Assembly: GCA_947631565.1 (NCBI GenBank)
Contig: CANRLV010000011.1
Coordinates: 1 to 49,352, forward strand
Origin: an uncultured Gemmiger sp.
Lineage (GTDB): Bacteria > Bacillota > Clostridia > Oscillospirales > Ruminococcaceae
Direction: 5' to 3'
Length of the DNA: 49,352 nucleotides
In this document: piece by piece, positions 8,111 to 16,315 of the stretch
Layout of the letters: the number at the start of each line of letters is the position of its first letter
Position numbering within the stretch: position 1 is the stretch's first letter
The notes under the pieces: generated by a model
Told to the model about the DNA's origin: nothing
What the model saw: the letters and a program-made list of their open reading frames with translations, nothing else
Databases searched by the model: none
Translations under genes and position numbers: made by a program

Positions 8111-9574
8111 TCACCTGGCCCCCTTTCCGCTGAAGACGGCAGACACGGTGCGCAGCAGGATGCGGATGTCCAGCCAGAGGGACCAGTTGTCGATATAAAA
8201 GACGTCCAGCCGCACGACCTCCTCAAAATCCTGGATATCATTGCGGCCGCTGGTCTGCCACAGGCCGGTGATGCCCGGCTTCATCGACAGGCGCCGCTTG
8301 TGATGGCTCTGGTACAGCTCGTACTCGTCCGCCGTCGGCGGGCGGGTGCCGACCAGGCTCATGTCGCCCCTGAGCACGTTCCAGAACTGGGGCAGCTCGT
8401 CGATGGAGAAGCGGCGGATGAACCGCCCGACCTTGGTGATGCGGGGGTCGTCGGTGACCTTGAACATCGGGCCCTGCATCTCGTTTTTGTCCGTCAGCTC
8501 GGCCTTGCGGGCCTCGGCGTCCGGCCACATACTGCGCAGCTTGTACAGCATGAACGGCCGCCCGTTGAGCCCCATCCGCTTCTGCCTGAAGAACAGCGGG
8601 CCGGGGCTTTCCAGCAGCAGCGGCACGGCGGTGACGGCGATGACGGGCACGCTGAAGGCAAGCCCCACCAGCGCGCCGGCAATGTCCATCAGCCGTTTGA
8701 GGACCAGGTCGGCCAGCGTGCGGCGGGTGGCGTCCATCGTCAGCAGCGGGGCGCCGCCGTCGGTCTCCAGCGCATAGTTGAGTGGAGGCAGCGGCGCCGC
8801 CGCCTCGGCCGATTCCCGGCGCAGGTTCTCAAGCAGCGGCAGGTTGAGGCGCACGTCCAGCCCCATGCTCTCGAGCTCGCGCAGGGTGACGGCGAGGGCG
8901 GCCCCGTCGGCGTAGGGGACGTCGATGTAGATCTCGTCCAGCGGTTCGCGGCGGATCCAGTCGAGAAAATCGTTGTAGCCGGCCGTGACCGGCACGCCGT
9001 CCAGCTCGGTGCCTACCTGCCCGGGCGCAGCGTCGACCAGGGCCACGCCGCACAGCCGCTTGGTCCAGTCCGCCCGCAGGCGTTGGAGCAGGGCGGGCGC
9101 GCGGTCGGCGGTGGTGAGCACGCCGGTCAGCCGCGCCAGCCGGCGGATAAAATCGGAATGGACCAGATACGCCTTGAGCGCGGCGCGGAACAGCTGCATG
9201 AAGCCGAGGTTGGCCAGCAGCGTGCCCAAAAACAGGTAGCGGGATTCCAGCATCGCCGCCTTGGTGACGAGCAGCAGCAGCGCCAGCACCATACCCAGCA
9301 CCACGTCAAAGCGGACCACACAGACAAGCTCCGCCCAAAAGCTGCGGCGGACGGCCTTGATCTCGCCCTCGCTGCGGCTGGCGGCCGTGAAAGTGATGAA
9401 AAATGCCACCGCCAGCACCAGCCCGAACTCAAACACGTCCCGGCGGGTGTAGATGGCCTGGATCAGCCCCAGCCAATAGCCGAACACCAGCCACGCCAGA
9501 AAGACGCTGCACAACAGCGCCGCGGCGTCGGCCAGGAAGGTCAGCCCGTATTGGATCTTTTCACGGTTGGACAT
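8111..9574 (-). CDS. Polyprenyl-phosphate sugar-1-phosphate transferase (WbaP/CpsE type)
   Basis: A 487-residue initiating transferase of surface polysaccharide synthesis, loading sugar-1-phosphate onto undecaprenyl phosphate. The N-terminus has about four membrane helices (ADAAALLCSVFLAWLVFGYW; GLVLAVAFFITFTA; VVLGMVLALLLLVTKAAML). A Rossmann-like middle domain follows. The C-terminal catalytic domain has KRLMDIAGALVGLAF, FFRQKRMGLNGRPF, YKLRSM, KVTDDPRITKVGRFIRR, SIDELPQFWNVLRGDMSLVGTRP and KPGITGLWQTSGRN. The frame can start at GTG 9589, but ATG 9574 has TAAGG at good spacing. It forms an operon with the TagA-like gene. Confidence 0.9.
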   Translation of the reverse strand: MSNREKIQYGLTFLADAAALLCSVFLAWLVFGYWLGLIQAIYTRRDVFEFGLVLAVAFFITFTAASRSEGEIKAVRRSFWAELVCVVRFDVVLGMVLALLLLVTKAAMLESRYLFLGTLLANLGFMQLFRAALKAYLVHSDFIRRLARLTGVLTTADRAPALLQRLRADWTKRLCGVALVDAAPGQVGTELDGVPVTAGYNDFLDWIRREPLDEIYIDVPYADGAALAVTLRELESMGLDVRLNLPLLENLRRESAEAAAPLPPLNYALETDGGAPLLTMDATRRTLADLVLKRLMDIAGALVGLAFSVPVIAVTAVPLLLESPGPLFFRQKRMGLNGRPFMLYKLRSMWPDAEARKAELTDKNEMQGPMFKVTDDPRITKVGRFIRRFSIDELPQFWNVLRGDMSLVGTRPPTADEYELYQSHHKRRLSMKPGITGLWQTSGRNDIQDFEEVVRLDVFYIDNWSLWLDIRILLRTVSAVFSGKGAR

Positions 9575-9627
9575 AGCGCGCCTTACCACTCAGCGCCCCT
9601 GCGAAGGGGCAGAATTTGTCGTATACC

Positions 9628-9656
9628 AGTATAGCACAGGGCGGCGGGCATTGCAA
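9628..9656 (-). promoter_or_regulatory. Promoter of the sugar-transferase/TagA operon
   Basis: TTGCAA (9656-9651), a 17-nt spacer, and TATACT (9633-9628) on the minus strand, about 55 nt upstream of the chosen start. Confidence 0.8.
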
Positions 9657-10060
9657 GGCGGGCGCCCTCAGCGTGTCGAAAATTCGACATGCTGCAAAAG
9701 AGGGGTTTTGCGCTCGGCGGGCTATGCCCGCCGCACACGCGCAGCGTGCGGCGCAAACGCCCGTGCCTGTGCGCCAAGAGCCGCCGCTTTGCGGCGATTG
9801 CGCTCCGGCAGGCGCCTGCGGGCGCACAGCGTTGAGCGAGGGCGAAACCGAAATATATGTCCGCGAACGCGGACCATAAACCTCTCTTGGACACACCCCA
9901 TCGCAAAAATGCCTTGCGCATACCTAAAGGCGACTTGCTGCGGCATTTTTGCTCTAAAGGTATCGGCCTCGTCGGTACACGCCCGCCGAGGCCGATGGAT
10001 TTGAAATATATCCAGTCTGGTGCGGCAGTTGTAAAATCTGGCGGTGCGGGCCCGGCCCAG
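9657..10060. other. Non-coding, hairpin-rich intergenic stretch
   Basis: About 400 nt with no convincing gene. It holds many inverted repeats: GTCGAAAATTCGAC near 9675; a 37-nt palindromic repeat (9771-9807) shared with 15977-16013; GCAAAAATGCC (9903-9913) with GGCATTTTTGC (9942-9952); and ATCGGCCTCG (9962-9971) with CGAGGCCGAT (9987-9996). Open frames of 110-145 residues run through it on the minus strand. They are Arg/Ala-rich, overlap each other in two frames and lack ribosome sites. Confidence 0.6.
9771..9807 (-). repeat. Copy A of a 37-nt palindromic interspersed repeat
   Basis: Read on the minus strand it begins CGGAGCGCAATCGCC and ends GGCGGCTCTTGGCGC. The core CGCCGC-AA-GCGGCG is a perfect hairpin. 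It matches 15977-16013 (plus strand) at 33 of 37 positions. Confidence 0.75.
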
Positions 10061-10070
10061 AATTTTGCAC

Positions 10071-10099
10071 TTGTATGCGCGCCCCAAATGCGCTATAAT
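10071..10099 (+). promoter_or_regulatory. Promoter of lipoprotein gene at 10144
   Basis: TTGTAT (10071-10076), a 17-nt spacer, and TATAAT (10094-10099). Transcription would start about 37 nt before the ATG. Confidence 0.8.
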
Positions 10100-10143
10100 A
10101 GTTTTGTATCTGCGCGCAAAGCCTTTGGGAGGTTTTTTCGGAT

Positions 10144-10794
10144 ATGAAACTGGCAAAACGTGTGTCGGCGCTGTGCCTGGCGTGGCTGCTGGCCTTGAGC
10201 CTGAGCGGCTGCTCCAAGGAGGAGCTGCGGGCCAAGGCGTCGGACATCATCGTCGATATGGCGACCAAAATGGGCTTTATCGGGGGCGAGGACGAGGGCG
10301 AAGAGGAAGAGGTCGTCCACACCGAGGCCACGCCTGGCGGCGACGTCGTCTTCCCCGAAGGGTTCGACCCCTCGCAGGGGCGCATCCCCACCACCCTGCA
10401 GGACGGCGTGCTCTACGTCGCCTTCAACGGCATCCAGTACCGTTCGACGGCCTACTTCGTCGCCGCCGACAGCAGCGTGACCGTGACCGCCTACGCCAAC
10501 CATGACAACCCCTATCAGGACACCATCCAGTACAAGATCGCGCTGTGGCAGCTGTCGGAGGACCAGACCACGACCACCTATGTGGACGGCACCACCGTCT
10601 ACTTCACCGCCATGGCGGAGGAGGGCGGCAAATCCTGCTATACCCACACCATGACCGGGCTGACCCCCGGCCGCCGCTACAAGCTGGCCATCAGCTACGA
10701 CACCGGCGCATATTATATCACCGGCGGGGTGACGGTGACCAACGTCAGCGACCAGGAACTGACCGACCTGGCCGGCGCCGAGGGCGCCGTCTGA
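10144..10794 (+). CDS. Lipoprotein of unknown function (216 aa)
   Basis: The N-terminus MKLAKRVSALCLAWLLALSLSGC is a lipoprotein signal with lipobox LSGC (Cys about 23), so the protein should be lipid-anchored outside the membrane. Residues about 50-62 are strongly acidic (EDEGEEEEVV). The remainder (about 75-205) is rich in Thr, Tyr and Val and looks like an all-beta, fibronectin- or Ig-like fold (VTVTAYANHDNPYQDTIQYK; GLTPGRRYKLAISYDTGAYYITGG). I do not recognise a named family. GGGAGG lies 11 nt before the ATG. It is monocistronic with its own promoter and terminator. Confidence 0.85.
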   Translation: MKLAKRVSALCLAWLLALSLSGCSKEELRAKASDIIVDMATKMGFIGGEDEGEEEEVVHTEATPGGDVVFPEGFDPSQGRIPTTLQDGVLYVAFNGIQYRSTAYFVAADSSVTVTAYANHDNPYQDTIQYKIALWQLSEDQTTTTYVDGTTVYFTAMAEEGGKSCYTHTMTGLTPGRRYKLAISYDTGAYYITGGVTVTNVSDQELTDLAGAEGAV

Positions 10795-10817
10795 GCCATA
10801 TCCCGGGTGACCGCTGT

Positions 10818-10848
10818 GCTCCCCGCGCCCCGCGCGGGGAGCTTTTAT
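10818..10848 (+). terminator. Terminator after the 216-aa lipoprotein gene
   Basis: GCTCCCCGCG (10818-10827) pairs with CGCGGGGAGC (10833-10842), followed by TTTTAT. Confidence 0.85.
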
Positions 10849-10870
10849 CGCCAAAACAGGAGTGGACTGT

Positions 10871-11809
10871 ATGCATCTTGACCGTACCCGGCTGCGCAAC
10901 ACGCTGCTGTTGCTGCTGGCCTCGTTTTTGTGGGGAACCGCCTTCGTGGCCCAGAGCGTGGGCAGCCGGCATATGGGCCCCTACACCTTTCTGGCCTGCC
11001 GCAGCTGGCTGGGCTGCGCCTTTCTGGGGGCGCTGGCGCTTGTGCGGGGGCGGCGGCGGGCGGCGGAGGCCCCGTTCTGGCAGGCGCCGCGGCGGCTGTG
11101 CCGCGGCGGGCTTACCTGCGGCGCCGTGCTGTTTGCGGCCAGCGCGTCCCAGCAGATGGGCGTGGGCAGCACCAGCACCGCCAAGGCCGGGTTTCTGACC
11201 GCCCTGTATGTGGTGCTGGTGCCGGTGTTCGGCATCTTTTTCGGCCGACGGCAGCGCCCCGGGCTGTGGGGGTGCGTGCTCTTGAGCGTGGCGGGGCTGT
11301 ACCTGCTGTGCATGGCCGGGCGGGATACCCTCTCGCTGACCGGCGGCGAATGGCAGCTGCTGCTGTGCGCCGTGCTGTTCAGCTGGCAGATCATGGCCGT
11401 GGGGCACTACAGCCCCGGGCTGGACGGCGTGCAGCTGAGCCTGGCGCAGTTCTCGGTGGTGACGGTGCTTTCCACCGTCGCCGCCGTCTGGCGGGAGGGC
11501 TTCTCCCCCGCCCTGCTCACCGTTCTGCCGGCGGCGGCGTGGGGCGCCGTTGCCTACTGCGGCATCTTTTCCACCGGCGTGGCCTATACTTTACAGATCG
11601 TTGGCCAGCAGGACCTGGACCCCACCATCGCGAGTCTCGCCATGTGCCTGGAAAGCGTGTGGAGCGCCGTCGGCGGCTGGGTGGCGCAGGGCCAGGCGCT
11701 GACGCCGGTGGAGCTAAGCGGCTGCGCGCTGATGTTCGCCGCCATCGTCGGCAGCCAGCTGGTCACGCGGCCGGCCCCGGGCGAAGCGCCGGCTGTCCGC
11801 GGTTCGTAA
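10871..11809 (+). CDS. EamA/DMT superfamily permease
   Basis: A 312-residue membrane protein with ten hydrophobic segments arranged as two EamA repeats. The first is about residues 8-140 (TLLLLLASFLWGTAFVAQSVG, then STAKAGFLTALYVVLVPVFGIFFG). The second is about 150-300 (AYCGIFSTGVAYTLQIVGQQ, LESVWSAVGGWVAQGQAL). The family exports or imports small metabolites such as amino acids; the substrate is not predictable. GTG at 10862 is in frame but overlaps the AGGAG site. ATG 10871 has AGGAG eight bases upstream and is chosen. The terminator just before it implies its own promoter or read-through; I see no strong promoter. Confidence 0.88.
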   Translation: MHLDRTRLRNTLLLLLASFLWGTAFVAQSVGSRHMGPYTFLACRSWLGCAFLGALALVRGRRRAAEAPFWQAPRRLCRGGLTCGAVLFAASASQQMGVGSTSTAKAGFLTALYVVLVPVFGIFFGRRQRPGLWGCVLLSVAGLYLLCMAGRDTLSLTGGEWQLLLCAVLFSWQIMAVGHYSPGLDGVQLSLAQFSVVTVLSTVAAVWREGFSPALLTVLPAAAWGAVAYCGIFSTGVAYTLQIVGQQDLDPTIASLAMCLESVWSAVGGWVAQGQALTPVELSGCALMFAAIVGSQLVTRPAPGEAPAVRGS

Positions 11810-13282
<1,473 letters not shown>

Positions 13283-13308
13283 CGCGCCTGCCTTTGCCGA
13301 CGCGATGC

Positions 13309-13347
13309 GTCCGGGCCGCCCTTTTGGCGGCCCGGACGGTTTTATTT
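13309..13347 (+). terminator. Terminator of gdhA
   Basis: GTCCGGGCCGCC (13309-13320) and GGCGGCCCGGAC (13326-13337) form a 12-bp stem followed by GGTTTTATTTT. Confidence 0.92.
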
Positions 13348-13375
13348 TGCGGGACGTGCAAGTTTTGCCTGCCGG

Positions 13376-13386
13376 TATGCTATAAT
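13376..13386 (+). promoter_or_regulatory. Extended -10 promoter of vanW operon
   Basis: TATGC-TATAAT with TATAAT at 13381-13386 and a TGn extension. No good -35 at 17 nt. It lies about 38 nt before the vanW ATG. Confidence 0.6.
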
Positions 13387-13423
13387 GGAGAGGTACTGTT
13401 CCTGCCGCCCGGGAGGTGAGCGT

Positions 13424-14260
13424 ATGCCCCGCAAGCTGTTTTGCCAGATCAGTCCCCTGTGTTACCGCATCGCGGTCTTCAAGGAGAACCGCCGCCGCGA
13501 CCTATGGGACCTTTTCCACCGCACGCGCTTTGCTCGCCGGCGGCAGGCCGAGCCTTTGCCGGCGCTCGTCAAGGCGCACCGCTCGCTGATTTTACGCCAA
13601 TTGCCGGGCGTGGACCCGCAGCTGCAAAAAAACAAGCAGGTCAACCTGGCGCTGGCGGCGGGCAGGCTCAACGGTCTGCTCATCCGCCCCGGCGAGGTGT
13701 TCTCGTTCTGGCACACCGTCGGCGACGCCACCGCCCGCCGCGGCTACCTGCCCGGCCTGACCGTGAGCAACGGGCGCCTGGGCGCCGACTACGGCGGCGG
13801 GCTGTGCCAGATGGCCAACCTCATCCACTGGATGGTGCTGCACAGCCCGCTGACCGTGACCGAGCTGCACCACCACAGCGACGCCATCTTCCCCGATGCA
13901 GGGCGGCGCGTGCCCTTTGGCACCGGGACCAGCATCTTTTATAAAAACGTCGATTACCGGTTCAAAAACACCACCAGTCAGACCGTGCAGCTGCTGGTCT
14001 GGCTGGCCGACGGCGATGTGTGCGGCGAGCTGCGGGCCGAACGCCCGTTTGCCGAGCATTACCGCATCGTCGAGGAGGACCACCACTTTTCCCGCGAGGC
14101 GGACGGTGAATACTACCGCAACAGCCGCATCTGGCGCCTGACGCTGGACGCTGCCGGGCAGGTGACCGACAAAACACTGCTGCTGCAAAACCATTCCCGC
14201 GTGCTGTATGACCCGGCCCTGATCCCGCCGGACCAGCTGCGCGCGGCCGGGGAGGGCTGA
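13424..14260 (+). CDS. VanW family protein
   Basis: A 278-residue VanW-domain protein, the family named from vancomycin-resistance clusters but of unproven biochemical function. The core is visible as LIRPGEVFSFWHTVGDATARRGY, GGGLCQMANLIHWMVLHS, VTELHHHSDAIFPD, VPFGTGTSIFYKNVDYRFKN and QLLVWL. There is no signal peptide or membrane segment, so it is probably cytoplasmic. ATG 13424 follows GGGAGG; an upstream in-frame ATG at 13385 lies within the -10 box and is rejected. It ends 3 nt before the adenylation gene, so the two are co-transcribed. Confidence 0.9.
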   Translation: MPRKLFCQISPLCYRIAVFKENRRRDLWDLFHRTRFARRRQAEPLPALVKAHRSLILRQLPGVDPQLQKNKQVNLALAAGRLNGLLIRPGEVFSFWHTVGDATARRGYLPGLTVSNGRLGADYGGGLCQMANLIHWMVLHSPLTVTELHHHSDAIFPDAGRRVPFGTGTSIFYKNVDYRFKNTTSQTVQLLVWLADGDVCGELRAERPFAEHYRIVEEDHHFSREADGEYYRNSRIWRLTLDAAGQVTDKTLLLQNHSRVLYDPALIPPDQLRAAGEG

Positions 14261-14263
14261 CCC

Positions 14264-15655
14264 ATGCTGCGTCAGGCGCTGTGGAGCCACCGCCGCGGGC
14301 CCGCCTGCCGCACGGCGGGGGGCACGGTACTGCCCTGGGCCGATCTGCATGAGCAGGCCGCGCGGGCGGCGGGCTTTCTGGCCGCACGCGGGGCGCGCCG
14401 CGCGGTGCTGTACGGCCCGCCCGGGCCGCAGGCGATGACCACCATCGCCGCCTGTCTGCTGGCCGGCGTGACCTACATCCCCGCCGACGCCGGCACCCCG
14501 CCGGCCCGCCTGTGGGCCCTGTGCACCGCCGCCGGGGCTGATGTCCTGCTGGCGTCGGACGCCCCGCCGCCGGACATAACGGATACGGGCCTGCCGGCCA
14601 TCCCCTTCGCCGCGGCGGCCGCCTTCTCGCCGGCGCTGGCGGCGCCGGTGCCGGTGCGGCCGGACGACATCGCTTACATCCTGTTCACCTCCGGCAGCAC
14701 CGGCACGCCGCGCGGCGTCTGTGTGACCTACGCCAACCTGGCGCATTTTCTGCGCTGGTTCGGCGCCCTGCCCCCCATCGCCGCGGCGCCGCCGCGGGTC
14801 ATCGCCTGCGCGGCGCGCTTTGGTTTTGATCTGTCGGTGGCGGCGCTCTATCCGGTGTTTGCCGCCGGCGGCTGCCTGGAGGTCGGCACGCCGACGCCGG
14901 ACAGCAAGGCCGAATTGCTGGTGGCCACGCCCTCGGCGCTGGACCTTTGGCTGCTGGAGGACACGCTGCCGGCGCGGCTGCGCACGGTCTTTTGCTGCGG
15001 CGAGGTGCTGCGCCCCGCCACGGTGCGGCGGCTGTGGCAGCGCTTTCCGGCGGTGCGCGTGCTCAACGCCTACGGCCCCACCGAGGCGACCTGCGCGGTG
15101 TGCGCGGCCGAGATCTTACCCGCCATGCTCACGCTGCCGGCCCTGCCCGTCGGCCGGGCGAGCGGCGAGGCCGTGCGCATCGAGCCGACCGGGCCGGACG
15201 GCTGCCTGCGCCTGACGGGGCCGAGCGTCGCCGCCGGGTATCTGGACGGCGACGGCGGCGTGTTCACCGAAAACGGCGGCGCGCGCAGCTTTCTGACCGC
15301 CGACCGCGGCGCCGTGCGGGACGGGTACCTGTGGTTTTTGGGCCGCGCGGACGACCAGCTCAAGTACAAGGGCTACCGCATCGAGCCGGCCGAGATCGAG
15401 GCGGCGCTGTGCGCGGTGCCGGGCGTGCGCGCCGCCGCGGCGGTGCCCCGCCGCACGGCCGACGGCCGCGTGACGGCGCTCGCCGCCTATGTCGCGGCGG
15501 ACGGCACGGTGACCGAGGCGGCCCTGCGCGCGGCGCTGGCGGCGGCCCTGCCCCCGTATATGGTGCCCAAACAGTTTGTGCTGTGCCCCGCCCTGCCGCT
15601 GACCGCAAACGGAAAAATCGACCGAAAGAGGCTGTGCGATGCTGACCGAAGCTGA
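14264..15655 (+). CDS. AMP-forming adenylation enzyme (DltA/NRPS A-domain-like)
   Basis: A 463-residue stand-alone adenylating enzyme that activates a carboxylic or amino acid as an adenylate for loading on a carrier protein. Core motifs: A3 YILFTSGSTGTPRG (about 138-151), A5 NAYGPTEATCAV, A7 LTADRGAV, A8 FLGRADDQLKYKGYRIEPAEIE, and A10 LPLTANGKIDRKRL with the catalytic Lys. It is slightly shorter than DltA (about 500). The last 17 nt overlap the carrier-protein gene, which is the presumed partner. DltB and DltD are absent, so D-alanylation of teichoic acid is possible but not supported. A small peptide or lipid modification is an alternative. Confidence 0.85.
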   Translation: MLRQALWSHRRGPACRTAGGTVLPWADLHEQAARAAGFLAARGARRAVLYGPPGPQAMTTIAACLLAGVTYIPADAGTPPARLWALCTAAGADVLLASDAPPPDITDTGLPAIPFAAAAAFSPALAAPVPVRPDDIAYILFTSGSTGTPRGVCVTYANLAHFLRWFGALPPIAAAPPRVIACAARFGFDLSVAALYPVFAAGGCLEVGTPTPDSKAELLVATPSALDLWLLEDTLPARLRTVFCCGEVLRPATVRRLWQRFPAVRVLNAYGPTEATCAVCAAEILPAMLTLPALPVGRASGEAVRIEPTGPDGCLRLTGPSVAAGYLDGDGGVFTENGGARSFLTADRGAVRDGYLWFLGRADDQLKYKGYRIEPAEIEAALCAVPGVRAAAAVPRRTADGRVTALAAYVAADGTVTEAALRAALAAALPPYMVPKQFVLCPALPLTANGKIDRKRLCDADRS

Positions 15656-15869
15656 CGTTTTGGAGATCCTGTGTGAATGCTGCGGGCGGGACCTTGCCCC
15701 GGACAGCGAGCTGCTGGCCGGCGGCCTGCTCGACTCGCTGGGGCTGGTGCTGCTGGCCGAGGCGCTGGAGGCGCGCGGCGCCGCCGTCTCGGTGGCGCGC
15801 ATCCCCAAGGCGGCGCTGGCCACGCCGCGCGCGCTGGCGGGCTGGCTGCAGGAGAACGGCGGCATTTAA
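15639..15869 (+). CDS. Acyl/peptidyl carrier protein (DltC-like)
   Basis: A 76-residue four-helix carrier protein with phosphopantetheine attachment at Ser33 in GGLLDSLGLVLL. Length and the DS-L-G motif match DltC or a free-standing PCP. It starts inside the adenylation gene (17-nt overlap), indicating tight coupling and a functional pair. No dedicated phosphopantetheinyl transferase or downstream acyltransferase is encoded nearby; the next 260 nt are non-coding. Confidence 0.85.
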   Translation: MLTEADVLEILCECCGRDLAPDSELLAGGLLDSLGLVLLAEALEARGAAVSVARIPKAALATPRALAGWLQENGGI

Positions 15870-15910
15870 AAAAGGGCCGGACCGATGATTTTGTCGTCCG
15901 CCCGCTGCCG

Positions 15911-16074
15911 CAGGCCATCCAGGACTTTCCCGCGGGCTGACGAACCGTCCGCACGCCGAGCCGCAGCGAGGCGTTTCGGAGCGCAACCGCCGCGCAGCGG
16001 CGGCTCTTAGCGCGGAGATGGACGGATTCGTCCCGGCGCGGCGGCGCCGTCGCCCTTTTCAAGTCCGGATGGCC
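15911..16074. repeat. Imperfect palindromic element bounded by tRNA 3'-end copies
   Basis: About 164 nt with inverted ends: GGCCATCCAGGACTT (15912-15926) at the left, and AAGTCCGGATGGCC (about 16060-16073) at the right. Inside are GACGAACCGTCC and GGACGGATTCGTC, also inverted. In the middle is copy B of the 37-nt repeat. The ends match the 3' half of the neighbouring tRNA-Ile gene. No ORF is inside. It has the form of a small non-autonomous element or integration scar. Confidence 0.5.
15977..16013 (+). repeat. Copy B of the 37-nt palindromic interspersed repeat
   Basis: Begins CGGAGCGCAACCGCC and ends GGCGGCTCTTAGCGC; the core is CCGCCGC-GC-AGCGGCGG. 33 of 37 positions equal copy A at 9807-9771 on the other strand. 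Confidence 0.75.
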
Positions 16075-16080
16075 GCGCAG

Positions 16081-16131
16081 CATAACGGCAAGCCCCCTTG
16101 GCGGGACACGCCAAGGGGGCTTGCCGTTATG
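16081..16131 (-). repeat. 23-bp perfect inverted repeat abutting the tRNA 3' end
   Basis: Arms 16081-16103 (CATAACGGCAAGCC...GGCG) and 16109-16131 are perfect complements with a 5-nt loop. The right arm runs into the last acceptor base of the tRNA gene. It may terminate or protect the tRNA transcript, but it lacks a T run on either side, unlike the other terminators here. Confidence 0.75.
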
Positions 16132-16202
16132 GGCCATCCAGGACTTGAACCCGGAACCAAGCGGTTATGAGCCGCCAGCTCTGACCATTGAGCTAATGGC
16201 CC
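16130..16202 (-). tRNA. tRNA-Ile(CAT), lysidine type
   Basis: A 73-nt cloverleaf on the minus strand. The acceptor stem is GGGCCAT/ATGGCCC with discriminator A, the D arm is AGCTC...GAGCT, the anticodon arm is GGCGG-CTCATAA-CCGC and the T arm is CCGGG-TTCAAGT-CCTGG. The anticodon is CAT. The body resembles E. coli tRNA-Ile2 (GCTTGGT...TTCAAGTCC) rather than elongator Met, and A73 suits isoleucine, so C34 is presumably converted to lysidine by TilS. CCA is not encoded. Confidence 0.9.
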
Positions 16203-16229
16203 GGCTGTGCCGCTTTTGCGGCGCCCCTT

Positions 16230-16258
16230 ATTATAGCAGGTTTTGCGCCGCTTGCCAA
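16230..16258 (-). promoter_or_regulatory. Promoter of tRNA-Ile
   Basis: TTGGCA (16258-16253), a 17-nt spacer, and TATAAT (16235-16230) on the minus strand. Confidence 0.88.
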
Positions 16259-16315
16259 GGGGGCGGGCGGCATTTTTCGCCCCGCGCGCGCATAGGCATG
16301 GCAGGGGGTGAGGGG

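Noticed and set aside
9583-10156. Minus-strand ORFs of 111-146 codons
   Set aside because: Two frames are open at once across hairpin-rich DNA, products are Arg/Ala-rich, and no ribosome site is visible.
16121-16315. N-terminal extension of the GHL10 protein
   Set aside because: It would translate antisense through the tRNA-Ile gene; the signal peptide begins at 16316.
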